Shown: positions 9,235 through 18,115 of the stretch, in pieces
Numbering within the stretch: the first letter of the stretch is position 1
Layout: each line of letters starts with the position of its first letter
Assembly (NCBI GenBank): GCA_000687975.1
Contig: JIAB01000001.1
Location: 2,821,001-2,885,000, forward strand
Source: Lachnospiraceae bacterium AC2031
GTDB taxonomy: Bacteria; Bacillota; Clostridia; Lachnospirales; Lachnospiraceae
DNA: 64,000 bases
Direction of reading: 5' to 3'
Translations under genes and position numbers: made by a program
Notes under the pieces: generated by a model
Told to the model about the DNA's origin: nothing
The model's database searches: none
What the model saw: the letters and a program-made list of their open reading frames with translations, nothing else

Positions 9235-10248
9235 ATGAATCTGAATATTAGTATAGAAGAGAGCACACTCAAGGATATCTATGACATAAGCTCAAAGCTT
9301 TACTTAGAGATGTGCAGCGACAAGGAAAAGGATCATGCCGCAATCTTCGAATATATGACAGAGCTTGGCAGAACTATGGCTGATGCAGACCGTGCCAGCT
9401 TCTGGAAATGGGATCGCCACAGGAAGGAACTCTGGACGACTTCTGCTACAGGTGTTGACAAGATCGCTATTCCTGATAACACAGGTCTTGTAGGACGTGC
9501 TCTTCGCGAGGGCAAGGTTGTTGTTACAAATGATCCATACAACGATCCAGACTTCAATAAGGATGTAGACTGGATGACAGGATACACCACAAAGTCAGTT
9601 CTGGTTATGCCAGTTGCTGATATTAATGGTGAGTTCATCGGAGCCTTCCAGATAATAAATAAAAATGGAGATGGCGGATTCGACGAGAAAGAAGATGTGC
9701 GCAAGCTTTCTATGGCAGCTCTTATATGTGGACTTGCTATGGAATCAGAAACCTTCTATGAAGAGTCACATCATGATAAGCTTACAAAGCTTAAGAACCG
9801 CATGGGCTTCTACAGTGATTTCTCACGTAAGTTTAACAAGGCACTGGATGAAGGAAAGACTATCAGTCTCTTCATATCTGATATAGATAAGTTTAAGAGA
9901 GTAAATGACACGTATGGCCACAACGCTGGCGACGATGTACTCTCAGCTGTAGCCTTCATGATGGAGAACAGCTGTACAGAAAATGAATCTGTATACAGAT
10001 GGGGCGGTGAGGAATTCATAATGATGATGATCGGTGCGTCACTTGAAGATAGTGTTGAAAAGGCTGAGTCCATTCGTAAGAAGATCATGGCTACACCAAT
10101 CGAAGCTGATGGTAATACTATAAAGGTAACAATGAGCTTCGGATGCAGACAGTTCGATCAGAACATATCTATAGAAGATAATATCAGTAAGGCTGATGAG
10201 CATCTCTATACTGCAAAAGAGAGCGGCCGTAACTGTGTAATTTATTAG
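9235..10248 (+). CDS. GAF-GGDEF diguanylate cyclase
   Basis: A 337-residue cytoplasmic protein. Residues ~30-165 form a GAF sensor domain (GLVGRALREGKVVVTNDP, then VLVMPVADINGEFIGAFQ). Residues ~175-337 form a GGDEF domain with the active-site motif GGEEF at 257-261, preceded by KLTKLKNRMGF and FISDIDKFKRVNDTYGHNAGDD. The catalytic loop is intact, so synthesis of cyclic di-GMP from GTP is expected. The RxxD inhibitory site normally just before the GG(D/E)EF loop is not seen (that segment reads CTENESVYRW), so classical product inhibition may be absent. It is the last gene of the operon, 27 bases after the MBL gene, with AAGGGGG as ribosome site and a terminator downstream. Confidence 0.9.
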   Translation: MNLNISIEESTLKDIYDISSKLYLEMCSDKEKDHAAIFEYMTELGRTMADADRASFWKWDRHRKELWTTSATGVDKIAIPDNTGLVGRALREGKVVVTNDPYNDPDFNKDVDWMTGYTTKSVLVMPVADINGEFIGAFQIINKNGDGGFDEKEDVRKLSMAALICGLAMESETFYEESHHDKLTKLKNRMGFYSDFSRKFNKALDEGKTISLFISDIDKFKRVNDTYGHNAGDDVLSAVAFMMENSCTENESVYRWGGEEFIMMMIGASLEDSVEKAESIRKKIMATPIEADGNTIKVTMSFGCRQFDQNISIEDNISKADEHLYTAKESGRNCVIY

Positions 10249-10265
10249 AAATTTGAGTTTGCCAG

Positions 10266-10306
10266 GCTGTCCCGAAAAGTCGCGGGACAGCTTGTCTTAA
10301 TTTTTT
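10266..10306 (+). terminator. Intrinsic terminator of the signalling operon
   Basis: GCTGTCCCG pairs perfectly with CGGGACAGC around an 8-base loop, followed by a T-rich stretch ending in TTTTTT. Confidence 0.85.
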
Positions 10307-10317
10307 GAAAAAAAACC

Positions 10318-10346
10318 TTGCATTTGGTATTACGGTATGCTATTAT
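10318..10346 (+). promoter_or_regulatory. Promoter of the ribosomal protein cluster
   Basis: TTGCAT and TATTAT are separated by 17 bases, immediately after the upstream terminator. The -35 context CTTGCATTT recurs in a promoter-like site before rpmJ (22533). Confidence 0.65.
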
Positions 10347-10625
10347 ACCTCTTGCTGTGACATTGATAGCAAAGAAACGTAGATTGCTGCTGCAGGAGCA
10401 GGTAACTACGCGGAGCGAATGTCAAGATCAAAGAATCTGGCGACAAGTCACTGTACCAATACCATCTGACAACGGTCAGAGATGACGGATGTGAAGTTAT
10501 CTCTAAGAAATCTGGTCGGATTACTCCGACTTTTTTAAAGAGAAAGCTATGATACACCCGGGAAAGTTGTACAGTCACCACTTGTTCGGCATTACTAAAA
10601 TGCAAAAAAGGAGGCGGCTTTTTTT
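10347..10625 (+). promoter_or_regulatory. Long structured leader of rpsJ with an internal attenuator
   Basis: About 270 bases of untranslated leader separate the promoter from rpsJ. Several hairpins can be drawn, for example CTGAC with GTCAG around 10468-10481. At 10515-10536 it contains a textbook intrinsic terminator. The layout of promoter, structured leader, terminator and gene indicates transcription attenuation of the ribosomal cluster, possibly by a ribosomal protein. The ligand cannot be told from the sequence. The minus-strand reading frame over this region is not a credible gene. Confidence 0.6.
10515..10536 (+). terminator. Attenuator terminator inside the rpsJ leader
   Basis: GTCGGA pairs with TCCGAC around a TTAC loop and is followed directly by six T. 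It lies 90 bases before the rpsJ start, so it would stop transcription before the ribosomal genes unless bypassed. Confidence 0.75.
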
Positions 10626-10934
10626 ATGGCTAACACAATGAGAATCACATTAAAGGCATATGATCATGAACTTATCGATGCAGCTGCAAAGCAGATCGTT
10701 GAGGCAGTTAAGGGTTCAGGAGCTCAGGTAAGTGGACCAATTCCTATGCCAACAAAGGTAGAGAAGATTACAATCCTTAGAGCTGTACATAAGTATAAGG
10801 ATAGTAGAGAGCAGTTCGAGCAGAGAACTCACAAGAGACTCATCGACGTTATCGCACCAACACAGAAGACTATCGAAGTTCTTCGTAAGATGGACATCAG
10901 CGCTGGTGTATACGTAAACATGAGAACAAAGTAA
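10626..10934 (+). CDS. rpsJ: 30S ribosomal protein S10
   Basis: A protein of 102 residues, the usual S10 length. It starts [18 protein letters not shown] and contains [17 protein letters not shown] and the THKRLIDVI segment typical of S10. It sits in the 30S head and also acts as NusE in antitermination. AAGGAGG lies 9 bases before the ATG. Unusually for the cluster, a 207-base gap separates it from rplC. Confidence 0.97.
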   Translation: MANTMRITLKAYDHELIDAAAKQIVEAVKGSGAQVSGPIPMPTKVEKITILRAVHKYKDSREQFEQRTHKRLIDVIAPTQKTIEVLRKMDISAGVYVNMRTK

Positions 10935-11141
10935 TCAAACTTACTTATTAAAAGAGGAAAAATAATGACAGTACCTAATTGACTACATTAACAAAATTCC
11001 TGCACAAATAATGTAGAAAATTTAGTAAGACCACACTCGGTGGTGCAAGCACTGGGAACTAAGTTGGTCCGCTGTAAATTATTTAGAATGATTTCCTATC
11101 ATATGGAAATCCGCTGTAAATCAAATTAGGAGGAATCAGAA
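10935..11141 (+). promoter_or_regulatory. Structured 207-base gap between rpsJ and rplC
   Basis: No credible gene is present. The gap holds a direct repeat of TCCGCTGTAAAT (11068-11079 and 11110-11121). Between the copies lies a hairpin formed by GATTTCC (11090-11096) and GGAAATC (11105-11111). A TTGACT at 10979 has no well-spaced -10. It may be a second regulatory leader for the rplC onwards transcript, or a processing site. Confidence 0.45.
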
Positions 11142-11828
11142 ATGAAAAAGGCAATACTTGCAGAAAAAGTCGGAATGACTCAGATCTGGAACGACCAGGG
11201 ACAGCTCATTCCTGTAACTGTACTTGCTGCTGGACCTTGCGAGGTACTTCAGGTTAAGACAGTTGAAAATGATGGCTACGAAGCAGTTCAGGTTGGCTTC
11301 GGAGATATCAAAGAGAAGATAATAACCAAGGATGGCTCAGGTAAGAAGGTTGTTCACAACCCACACGGAGCAACAAAGGCTGAGGTTGGACACGCAAAGA
11401 AGGCTGGCGTAGATGCCAAGAGATTTGTAAAAGAGTTCAAGTTTGATGACATTTCAGCATATGTACCTGGTGAGACAGTTATCAAGGCTGACGTTTTCGC
11501 AGAAGGTGACAAGGTTGATGTAACTGCTAAGTCAAAGGGACATGGATATGCTGGTGGTATCAAGAGACACGGACTTAAGTCAGGTCCTTCAGGACACGGT
11601 TCAAAGTACCATCGTCATGCAGGTTCTAACGGTTCTGCATCTGATCCAAGTAGAGTTATGAAGGGCAAGAAGATGCCTGGACACATGGGTACAGATCAGG
11701 TAACAATCCAGAACCTTGAGGTTGTTAAGATAGATGCCGAGAATAACATAATTCTCGTTAGAGGCGCAGTACCTGGCCCTAAGAAGTCACTCGTTGTTGT
11801 AACAGAGTCAGTTAAGGCTAGAGCATAA
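11142..11828 (+). CDS. rplC: 50S ribosomal protein L3
   Basis: L3, 228 residues. Recognised from [16 protein letters not shown] at the start and the central loop [17 protein letters not shown] followed by [16 protein letters not shown], the extended loop that reaches toward the peptidyl transferase centre. [14 protein letters not shown] closes the protein. L3 is an early assembly protein of the 50S subunit. AGGAGG precedes the ATG, and 24 bases separate it from rplD. Confidence 0.97.
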   Translation: MKKAILAEKVGMTQIWNDQGQLIPVTVLAAGPCEVLQVKTVENDGYEAVQVGFGDIKEKIITKDGSGKKVVHNPHGATKAEVGHAKKAGVDAKRFVKEFKFDDISAYVPGETVIKADVFAEGDKVDVTAKSKGHGYAGGIKRHGLKSGPSGHGSKYHRHAGSNGSASDPSRVMKGKKMPGHMGTDQVTIQNLEVVKIDAENNIILVRGAVPGPKKSLVVVTESVKARA

Positions 11829-11852
11829 GACTAGACGAAGGAGGATTAAGAA

Positions 11853-12473
11853 ATGGCAACAGTATCAGTACTTAACACCGACGGAAAAGAAGTTGAAAAG
11901 CTCGAGCTTAGCGACAAGATTTTCGGTGTAGAGATAAATGAAGCAATTGTCCATAAGGCAGTTGTTACTACACTTGCTAACAGACGTCAGGGTACACAGA
12001 GTGCACTCACACGTTCAGAAGTAAGTGGTGGCGGAAGAAAGCCATGGAGACAGAAGGGAACTGGTCATGCAAGACAGGGTTCTATCAGAGCTCCACAGTG
12101 GACAGGTGGTGGTGTAGTATTCGCACCAAAGCCAAGAGATTATTCAAAGAAGATTAACAAGAAAGAAGCACGTCTTGCTCTTTTCTCAGCTCTTACAGCT
12201 AAGGTTCAGGAGAACAAGCTTATCGTAGTTGATGAGCTTACAATGAACGAGCCAAAGACAAAGGACTTTGTTAAGATCCTTAGCAACATCAATGCTACTA
12301 AGGCACTTATCGTTCTTGAGGGCGAGAATAACAGCGTAGTTCTTTCAGCTAGAAATATCCCTGATGTTAAGACAGAGACAAGAAATGCTATAAATGTATA
12401 CGATGTTGTGAAGTACGACAGTCTCGTTATCACCAAGGATGCAGTTAAAGCATTAGAGGAGGTATACGCATAA
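11853..12473 (+). CDS. rplD: 50S ribosomal protein L4
   Basis: L4, 206 residues. The conserved loop GGGRKPWRQKGTGHARQGSIR that lines the exit tunnel starts near residue 60. In other bacteria L4 can also repress the S10 operon, so it is a reasonable candidate ligand for the leader before rpsJ, though nothing here proves that. The TAA stop overlaps the rplW ATG by one base. Confidence 0.97.
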   Translation: MATVSVLNTDGKEVEKLELSDKIFGVEINEAIVHKAVVTTLANRRQGTQSALTRSEVSGGGRKPWRQKGTGHARQGSIRAPQWTGGGVVFAPKPRDYSKKINKKEARLALFSALTAKVQENKLIVVDELTMNEPKTKDFVKILSNINATKALIVLEGENNSVVLSARNIPDVKTETRNAINVYDVVKYDSLVITKDAVKALEEVYA

Positions 12474-12772
12474 TGGCAAAGTTAGAGTATTATGATGTAA
12501 TATTAAAACCAGTTCTTACTGAGAAGAGTATGAACATTATGGCAGACAAGAAGTATACATTCCTTGTACATCCTGATGCTAACAAGTCTCAGATTAAGGA
12601 AGCTGTTGAGAAGATGTTTGACGGAGCTAAGGTAGCTAAGGTAAACACACAGAACTTAGACGGCAAGACAAAGAGACGTGGCATGGTATTTGGTAAGACA
12701 GCAAAGAGCAAGAAGGCATACGTACAGCTTACAGCTGACAGTGCAGACATTCAGCTTTTTGAGGGACTGTAA
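12473..12772 (+). CDS. rplW: 50S ribosomal protein L23
   Basis: L23, 99 residues, with the typical YDVILKPVLTEKSM opening and an Asn/Lys-rich tail (VNTQNLDGKTKRRG). It sits at the exit of the peptide tunnel, where it docks trigger factor and SRP. It overlaps rplD by one base, implying coupled translation. Confidence 0.97.
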   Translation: MAKLEYYDVILKPVLTEKSMNIMADKKYTFLVHPDANKSQIKEAVEKMFDGAKVAKVNTQNLDGKTKRRGMVFGKTAKSKKAYVQLTADSADIQLFEGL

Positions 12773-12797
12773 GAGGTAATTTGAAAGGAGAAACAAG

Positions 12798-13640
12798 ATG
12801 GGAATCAAAGTATATAATCCATATACACCTTCTAGAAGGAATATGACCGGTCTTGATTTTGACGTAATCACAACAGATAAGCCTGAGAAGTCACTTCTTG
12901 TATCTAAGAATAAGACAGCAGGACGTAACAACCAGGGTAAGATTACTGTCAGACATCACGGTGGTGGAAATAGACAGAAGTACAGAATTATAGATTTTAA
13001 GCGTAACAAGGATAACATTCCTGCAAAGGTTGTAAGCATTGAGTACGATCCAAACAGAACAGCTAACATCGCTCTTCTCGTTTACGCAGACGGTGTTAAG
13101 ACATACATCCTTGCTCCAGCAGGACTTAAGGTTGGAGACAAGCTGATGAACGGATCAGAGGCAGAAATCAAGGTTGGTAACTGTCTTCCACTCGCTGACA
13201 TCCCAGTTGGTACAGAGATTCACAACATTGAGCTTGTACCTGGTAAGGGCGGACAGCTTGTTCGTTCAGCTGGTAACTCAGCACAGCTTATGGCTAAGGA
13301 AGGTAAGTATGCAACACTTCGTCTTCCTTCAGGCGAGATGAGATATGTACCAATTAATGGTAGAGCAACTATTGGTTCAGTAGGAAATGGCGAGCACAGC
13401 CTTGTAAATATTGGTAAGGCTGGTCGTAAGCGTCACATGGGCATCCGTCCTACAGTTCGTGGTTCTGTTATGAATCCTAATGACCATCCACACGGAGGTG
13501 GTGAAGGTAGAGCACCTATCGGTAGACCAGGTCCTTCAACTCCATGGGGTAAGCCAGCACTTGGACTTAAGACTAGAAAGAAGAAGAACAAGTCTAACAA
13601 GATGATCATTAGAAACAGAAACGGTAAGAATGTTAAGTAA
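12798..13640 (+). CDS. rplB: 50S ribosomal protein L2
   Basis: L2, 280 residues, of normal length. Landmarks are [17 protein letters not shown] at the start, GGGNRQKYR, the [14 protein letters not shown] stretch, and the C-terminal [14 protein letters not shown] segment that holds the essential peptidyl-transferase-region histidine. It binds 23S rRNA near the subunit interface. GAAAGGAG precedes the start. Confidence 0.98.
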   Translation: MGIKVYNPYTPSRRNMTGLDFDVITTDKPEKSLLVSKNKTAGRNNQGKITVRHHGGGNRQKYRIIDFKRNKDNIPAKVVSIEYDPNRTANIALLVYADGVKTYILAPAGLKVGDKLMNGSEAEIKVGNCLPLADIPVGTEIHNIELVPGKGGQLVRSAGNSAQLMAKEGKYATLRLPSGEMRYVPINGRATIGSVGNGEHSLVNIGKAGRKRHMGIRPTVRGSVMNPNDHPHGGGEGRAPIGRPGPSTPWGKPALGLKTRKKKNKSNKMIIRNRNGKNVK

Positions 13641-13652
13641 GGAGGAAAAGTA

Positions 13653-13928
13653 ATGGCACGATCACTTAAGAAAGGCCCATTCGCAGACGCAAGTCTACTC
13701 AAGAAGATAGATGAGATGAATAAGAATGACCAGAAGGAAGTTGTTAAGACATGGTCAAGACGTTCAACTATCTTCCCTTCATTCGTAGGACATACAATCG
13801 CAGTTCACAACGGCAGAAATCACATTCCTGTATATGTAACAGAGGATATGGTTGGCCATAAGCTCGGTGAGTTCGTAGCAACAAGAACTTACAAGGGCCA
13901 TGGTAAGGACGAGAAGAAGGGCAAGTAA
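13653..13928 (+). CDS. rpsS: 30S ribosomal protein S19
   Basis: S19, 91 residues, opening [12 protein letters not shown] with [21 protein letters not shown] in the middle and a basic tail. It contacts the A-site tRNA region in the 30S head with S13. A GGAGG site lies 7 bases before the ATG. Confidence 0.97.
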   Translation: MARSLKKGPFADASLLKKIDEMNKNDQKEVVKTWSRRSTIFPSFVGHTIAVHNGRNHIPVYVTEDMVGHKLGEFVATRTYKGHGKDEKKGK

Positions 13929-13943
13929 GGAGGAGAGTAGAAA

Positions 13944-14330
13944 ATGGCAAAAGGACATAGATCTCAAATTAAAAGAGAGAGAAATGAAAATAAAGATACT
14001 AGACCTTCAGCTAAGGTTTCTTACGCTAGGGTTTCAGTAACTAAAGCATGTTTCGTACTAGACGCCATCAGAGGTAAGAATGTTAACGAAGCTCTTGCTA
14101 TCCTGAAGTATAACAACCGTAAAGGCTCTACAGTAATCTACAAGCTGCTTCAGTCAGCTGTAGCTAATGCTGAGAATAACAATGGGCTTAAGGCTGATAA
14201 TCTCTATGTTGCAGAGTGCTTTGCAAACAAGGGACCTACAATGAAGAGAATTCATCCTAGAGCACAGGGTAGAGCTTACAGAATCGAGAAGAAAACAAGC
14301 CACATTACAGTAGTGCTTGACGAGAGATAA
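13944..14330 (+). CDS. rplV: 50S ribosomal protein L22
   Basis: L22, 128 residues, with [18 protein letters not shown] at residues ~28-45 and the beta-hairpin tip [19 protein letters not shown] that reaches into the exit tunnel. The N-terminus is about 15 residues longer than the shortest L22 forms. Ribosome site GGAGGAGAG. Confidence 0.96.
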   Translation: MAKGHRSQIKRERNENKDTRPSAKVSYARVSVTKACFVLDAIRGKNVNEALAILKYNNRKGSTVIYKLLQSAVANAENNNGLKADNLYVAECFANKGPTMKRIHPRAQGRAYRIEKKTSHITVVLDER

Positions 14331-14340
14331 GGAGGAAGCA

Positions 14341-15006
14341 ATGGGTCAGAAAGTTAATCCACATGGACTTAGAGTTGGCGTCATCAAGGATTGGAACTCA
14401 AAGTGGTATGCAGATACCAGAGATGACGAGTTTGCAAACAACCTTGTTGAAGATTACAACATTAGAAAATATCTTAAGAAGAGACTGTATGATGCTGGCA
14501 TCTCAAAGGTAGACATTGAGAGAACTAGAGATAAGGTAAAGATAAGCCTCTTCACAGCTAAGCCTGGTATTGTTATTGGTAAGGGCGGAGCTGAGATTGA
14601 GAAAGTTAAGGCTGATGTTCAGAAGCTTACAAAGAAGAAGCTGATCATCGACGTTAAGGAAATCAAGAAACCAGATATTGATGCACAGTTAGTAGCTGAG
14701 AACATAGCTAAGCAGCTCGAGGAGCGTGTATCCTTCCGTAGAGCTATGAAGACCTGTATGGGTAGAGCTATGAAGGGTGGCGAGGTTCTTGGAATCAAGA
14801 CCAGTGTATCAGGACGTCTTGGTGGTGCAGATATGGCAAGAACAGAGTCATACAGCGAGGGTACAATTCCTCTTCAGACTCTTCGTGCCAACATCGACTA
14901 TGGTTTTGCTGAGGCTGACACAACATACGGAAAAGTTGGTGTAAAGACTTGGATTTACCATGGTGAAGTACTTCCAACTAAGAATAAGAAGGAAGGAGCG
15001 AATTAA
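14341..15006 (+). CDS. rpsC: 30S ribosomal protein S3
   Basis: S3, 221 residues. I start at the ATG at 14341 ([12 protein letters not shown]), which has GGAGG 5 bases upstream and matches every known S3, rather than at an in-frame codon inside rplV. The KH domain signature [15 protein letters not shown] is at residues ~77-91. The C-terminal domain ends [16 protein letters not shown]3 lines the mRNA entry channel. Confidence 0.97.
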   Translation: MGQKVNPHGLRVGVIKDWNSKWYADTRDDEFANNLVEDYNIRKYLKKRLYDAGISKVDIERTRDKVKISLFTAKPGIVIGKGGAEIEKVKADVQKLTKKKLIIDVKEIKKPDIDAQLVAENIAKQLEERVSFRRAMKTCMGRAMKGGEVLGIKTSVSGRLGGADMARTESYSEGTIPLQTLRANIDYGFAEADTTYGKVGVKTWIYHGEVLPTKNKKEGAN

Positions 15007-15008
15007 TC

Positions 15009-15452
15009 ATGTTAATGCCAAAGAGAGTTAAATATCGTAAGCAGCAGCGTGGATCTATGAAGGGTAAGGCTACAAGAGGTAACAAGCTTCATCGTGGTGA
15101 GTTTGGTATCATCGCTATGCAGCCAGCATGGATCAGATCTAATCAGATCGAGGCTGCCAGAGTTGCTATCACACGTCATCTTAGACGTGAAGGTAAAGTT
15201 TGGATCGACATGTTCCCAGACAAGCCTGTTACATCAAAGCCTATCGGTGTTCGTATGGGATCCGGAAAGGGTGCTGTAGAGTACTGGGTAGCAGTAGTTA
15301 AGCCAGGTAGAGTACTTTTTGAGGTTGCTGGTGTACCAGAGGAGAAGGCTAGAGAAGCTCTTCGTCTTGCATCACACAAGCTTCCTATCAAGTGTAAGAT
15401 TGTATCAAAGGCTGAGCTTGATGAAATCAACAGATTAGGAGGTAACGAATAG
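15009..15452 (+). CDS. rplP: 50S ribosomal protein L16
   Basis: L16, 147 residues, opening [15 protein letters not shown] and containing [19 protein letters not shown] and [14 protein letters not shown]. It helps place the A-site tRNA on the 50S subunit. The TAG stop overlaps the GTG start of rpmC by one base. Confidence 0.97.
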   Translation: MLMPKRVKYRKQQRGSMKGKATRGNKLHRGEFGIIAMQPAWIRSNQIEAARVAITRHLRREGKVWIDMFPDKPVTSKPIGVRMGSGKGAVEYWVAVVKPGRVLFEVAGVPEEKAREALRLASHKLPIKCKIVSKAELDEINRLGGNE

Positions 15453-15655
15453 TGAAGACTAAGGAATTCGTAGAAGAGTTAAAGACAAAGTCAGTTGATG
15501 AGTTAAATGTCGATCTCGTAGATGCTAAGAAAGAACTATTCAACCTCAAGTTCCAGAATGCTACAAATCAGCTCGAGAACACAAGCAGAATTAAAGAGGT
15601 TAGAAGAAACATTGCCCGTATTCAGACTGTTATAGCTGAGAAGGCTAATGCTTAA
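15452..15655 (+). CDS. rpmC: 50S ribosomal protein L29
   Basis: L29, 67 residues, a two-helix protein at the tunnel exit. It starts with GTG overlapping the rplP stop, with AGGAGG 8 bases upstream. [20 protein letters not shown] and [12 protein letters not shown] are diagnostic. Confidence 0.96.
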   Translation: MKTKEFVEELKTKSVDELNVDLVDAKKELFNLKFQNATNQLENTSRIKEVRRNIARIQTVIAEKANA

Positions 15656-15676
15656 TCGTCGGGAAGGAGATAAACA

Positions 15677-15931
15677 ATGGAAAGAAATTTACGTAAGACA
15701 CGTGTAGGTCTTGTTACAAGCGACAAGATGGATAAAACTATTGTTGTTTCAATTATCGACAATGTTAAGCATCCACTTTATGGCAAGATCGTTAAGAGAA
15801 CATATAAGCTCAAGGCACACGATGAGAACAACGAGTGCAAGAAGGGCGATAGAGTAAGAGTTATGGAGACAAGACCTCTCTCAAAGGATAAGAGATGGAG
15901 ACTTGTTGAGATTATTGAGAGAGCTAAGTAA
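15677..15931 (+). CDS. rpsQ: 30S ribosomal protein S17
   Basis: S17, 84 residues, an OB-fold primary assembly protein. [19 protein letters not shown] is followed by [19 protein letters not shown] and [25 protein letters not shown] site precedes the ATG. Confidence 0.97.
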   Translation: MERNLRKTRVGLVTSDKMDKTIVVSIIDNVKHPLYGKIVKRTYKLKAHDENNECKKGDRVRVMETRPLSKDKRWRLVEIIERAK

Positions 15932-15945
15932 GGAGGTCGGTTAAA

Positions 15946-16314
15946 ATGATACAGCAGGAATCAAGACTTAAGGTTGCCGACAATACAGGTGCTAAGGAGC
16001 TTCTTTGCATCAGAGTACTTGGCGGTTCAACTAGAAGATATGCTAATATCGGCGACGTTATCGTTGCTTCTGTTAAGGAAGCTACACCAGGCGGCGCTGT
16101 AAAGAAGGGCGATGTTGTTAAGGCTGTTGTAGTTCGTACAAAGCACGGTTCACACCGTAAGGACGGAAGCTACATCAGATTTGACGAGAACGCTGCAGTT
16201 ATTATCAAGGAAGATAATAATCCAAGAGGAACACGTATATTCGGACCAGTTGCAAGAGAGCTTCGTGATAAGAAGTTCATGAAGATCATTTCACTTGCAC
16301 CTGAGGTACTTTAA
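15946..16314 (+). CDS. rplN: 50S ribosomal protein L14
   Basis: L14, 122 residues, the standard length. [19 protein letters not shown] opens it, and the C-terminus reads [18 protein letters not shown]. It forms part of the subunit interface and the RsfS binding site. AAGGAGG lies 9 bases upstream. Confidence 0.98.
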   Translation: MIQQESRLKVADNTGAKELLCIRVLGGSTRRYANIGDVIVASVKEATPGGAVKKGDVVKAVVVRTKHGSHRKDGSYIRFDENAAVIIKEDNNPRGTRIFGPVARELRDKKFMKIISLAPEVL

Positions 16315-16326
16315 GGAGGTAGCATC

Positions 16327-16644
16327 GTGGCAACATCAAAGATTAAGAAGGGTGACCTTGTAAAAGTTATCGCCGGTAAGGATAAGGATAAAGAAGGCAA
16401 GGTTCTTAGTGTAGATCCTAAGAATGGCAAGGTACTTGTTGAAGGTGTCAACATGGTATTCAAGCACAGCAAGCCAAGCTATCAGAACCAGAACGGTGGT
16501 ATCATCGAGAAGGAAGCACCTATCGATATTTCAAATGTTATGTACCTTTACAAGGGTAAGGCTGTAAGAGTTGGCTTTACTGGTGAAGGAAAAGATAAGA
16601 AGAGAGTAGCCAAGGTTAATGGCAAACTCGAGAACATTGACTAA
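16327..16644 (+). CDS. rplX: 50S ribosomal protein L24
   Basis: L24, 105 residues, with a KOW motif at the N-terminus ([20 protein letters not shown]) and [14 protein letters not shown]. It is an assembly initiator for the 50S subunit. It uses a GTG start 10 bases after AAGGAGG, only 12 bases after rplN. Confidence 0.97.
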   Translation: MATSKIKKGDLVKVIAGKDKDKEGKVLSVDPKNGKVLVEGVNMVFKHSKPSYQNQNGGIIEKEAPIDISNVMYLYKGKAVRVGFTGEGKDKKRVAKVNGKLENID

Positions 16645-16665
16645 TCTTGGAAGGAGGAAAAAGCA

Positions 16666-17205
16666 TTGAGTAGATTAAGAGAAGATTACGAGAACGAAAT
16701 TAAGAAAGCTTTAACAGAAAAGTTCGGCTATAAAAATGTTATGCAGGTTCCAAGATTAGAGAAGATTGTCATCAACATGGGTGTTGGTGAAGCTAAAGAA
16801 AACAGCAAGATCATGGAATCAGCAGTTAAGGATCTGACAACTATTTCAGGTCAGAAGCCAGTAGTTACCAAGGCTAAGAAGTCAGTAGCTAACTTCAAGG
16901 TTCGTGAAGGCATGCCTATCGGATGTAAGGTTACACTTCGTGGTGAGAGAATGTATGAGTTTGCAGACAGACTTATCAATCTTGCACTTCCACGTGTACG
17001 TGACTTCCGTGGTGTAAGCGCTGAGTCATTTGATGGAAGAGGAAACTATGCACTTGGTATCAAGGAGCAGATCATCTTCCCAGAAATCGAGTATGACAAG
17101 GTTGACAAGGTTAGAGGAATGGATATCATTTTTGTAACCACAGCACAGACAGATGAAGAGGCAAGAGAATTACTCAGACTCTTCGGTATGCCATTCAAGA
17201 AGTAA
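16666..17205 (+). CDS. rplE: 50S ribosomal protein L5
   Basis: L5, 179 residues, binding 5S rRNA. Landmarks are [22 protein letters not shown]-like [18 protein letters not shown] and [16 protein letters not shown]. It begins with TTG at 16666, supported by the GGAGG before it and by the usual L5 N-terminus. TTG is the rarest start used in this cluster. Confidence 0.95.
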   Translation: MSRLREDYENEIKKALTEKFGYKNVMQVPRLEKIVINMGVGEAKENSKIMESAVKDLTTISGQKPVVTKAKKSVANFKVREGMPIGCKVTLRGERMYEFADRLINLALPRVRDFRGVSAESFDGRGNYALGIKEQIIFPEIEYDKVDKVRGMDIIFVTTAQTDEEARELLRLFGMPFKK

Positions 17206-17218
17206 GGAGGAAGAAACT

Positions 17219-17404
17219 ATGGCTAAGACAGCTATGAAAGTAAAGCAGCAGAGAAAGCAGAAGTTCTCTACTAGAGAATATTCACGTTGCAAGATCTGTG
17301 GTAGACCACATGCATACCTTAGAAAGTATGGTATCTGCAGAGTATGTTTCAGAGAACTTGCTTACAATGGTGATATTCCAGGTGTTAAGAAGAGCTCTTG
17401 GTAG
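17219..17404 (+). CDS. rpsN: 30S ribosomal protein S14, zinc-binding short form
   Basis: S14, 61 residues, the short C+ form with two CxxC pairs (CKICGRPH and CRVCFREL). I start at the ATG at 17219 after AAGGAGGAAG. The longer reading frame overlapping rplE would not match the family. Zinc-type S14 is usual in Firmicutes. Confidence 0.97.
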   Translation: MAKTAMKVKQQRKQKFSTREYSRCKICGRPHAYLRKYGICRVCFRELAYNGDIPGVKKSSW

Positions 17405-17410
17405 AGTTCA

Positions 17411-17515
17411 CGATTTGCTAATAGCAAATCGGGGACATTAGGAAAACCGAAGGTTTTCCGTAGTAAGCCGCGGTGCCGTGAAGGCACCTGAGTGCCTTTA
17501 CGGGCAGGCGGCGTA
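17411..17515 (+). ncRNA. Structured RNA element, copy A, upstream of rpsH
   Basis: Part of the 147-base gap between rpsN and rpsH. A hairpin (CGATTTGCT with AGCAAATCG, 17411-17431) is followed by a compact core at 17441-17515. The core has GGAAAACC paired with GGTTTTCC, then the single-strand GTAGTAA, then a closing stem GCCGC/GCGGC. That stem encloses two hairpins, GTGCC/GGCAC and TGCCT/GGGCA. Copy B downstream of rpsH folds the same way with compensating changes. No terminator run follows, so control of translation or of mRNA stability is more likely than attenuation. Confidence 0.7.
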
Positions 17516-17551
17516 AACTTTGCTGTTATAAAATTAATGGAGGTAATTAAA

Positions 17552-17953
17552 ATGGCAACAAGCGATCCAATTGCAGATATGCTTACAAGAATCCGTAATG
17601 CAAATACTGCGAAGCATGATACAGTAGATATACCTGCATCTAAGATGAAGCAGGCGATTGCTAAAATCCTTCTTGATGAGGGATATGTTAGTGCCGTTGA
17701 AACTGTTAAAGAAGGTAACTTCGACGTAATTAGAATTACACTTAAGTATGGTAAGGATAAGAACGAGAAGGTTCTTAGAGGCCTTAAGAGAATATCTAAG
17801 CCAGGACTTAGAGTTTATGCTGACACAGAGAATCTTCCAAAGGTACTTGGAGGAATGGGTACAGCAATCATCTCAACAAACAAGGGTGTGCTTACAGATA
17901 AGCAGGCTCGTAAAGAGAATGTTGGTGGTGAAGTTCTTGCATTTATCTGGTAA
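17552..17953 (+). CDS. rpsH: 30S ribosomal protein S8
   Basis: S8, 133 residues. I start at the ATG at 17552 ([17 protein letters not shown]), 8 bases after ATGGAGG. An in-frame start further upstream would lie inside structured RNA. Landmarks: [10 protein letters not shown] and [20 protein letters not shown] with GGEVLAFIW at the end. S8 binds 16S helix 21 and in E. coli represses the spc operon. Here its gene is flanked on both sides by copies of the same RNA element, which makes it a candidate ligand. Confidence 0.97.
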   Translation: MATSDPIADMLTRIRNANTAKHDTVDIPASKMKQAIAKILLDEGYVSAVETVKEGNFDVIRITLKYGKDKNEKVLRGLKRISKPGLRVYADTENLPKVLGGMGTAIISTNKGVLTDKQARKENVGGEVLAFIW

Positions 17954-17984
17954 GATATCATTTATCGGGTAAAACGCGGAAACA

Positions 17985-18062
17985 GGAAAACTCGAAAGAG
18001 TTTTCCGTAGTAAGCCGCAGTGCCATATTGGCACCTGCGTGCCCATAAGGGCAGGCGGCGTC
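17985..18062 (+). ncRNA. Structured RNA element, copy B, between rpsH and rplF
   Basis: Same architecture as copy A. GGAAAACTC pairs with GAGTTTTCC, then GTAGTAA, then GCCGC/GCGGC closing over two hairpins (GTGCC/GGCAC and TGCCC/GGGCA). Where the sequence differs from copy A (stem AACTC/GAGTT against AACC/GGTT, TGCCC/GGGCA against TGCCT/GGGCA, and the loops), pairing is kept. It lies in the 162-base gap before rplF, in the same orientation as copy A. Confidence 0.7.
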
Positions 18063-18115
18063 AACTGAGTTGGTTAGTGTAATAACTGACATATATTAAT
18101 AAGGAGGAAAGGCAA

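Noticed and set aside
10330..10605. Minus-strand frame of 91 codons across the rpsJ leader
   Set aside because: It runs through the promoter, attenuator and ribosome site region, and its translation resembles nothing.
10979..11014. Promoter TTGACT / TAATGT in the rpsJ-rplC gap
   Set aside because: The spacer is 24 bases, too long for a sigma-A promoter.
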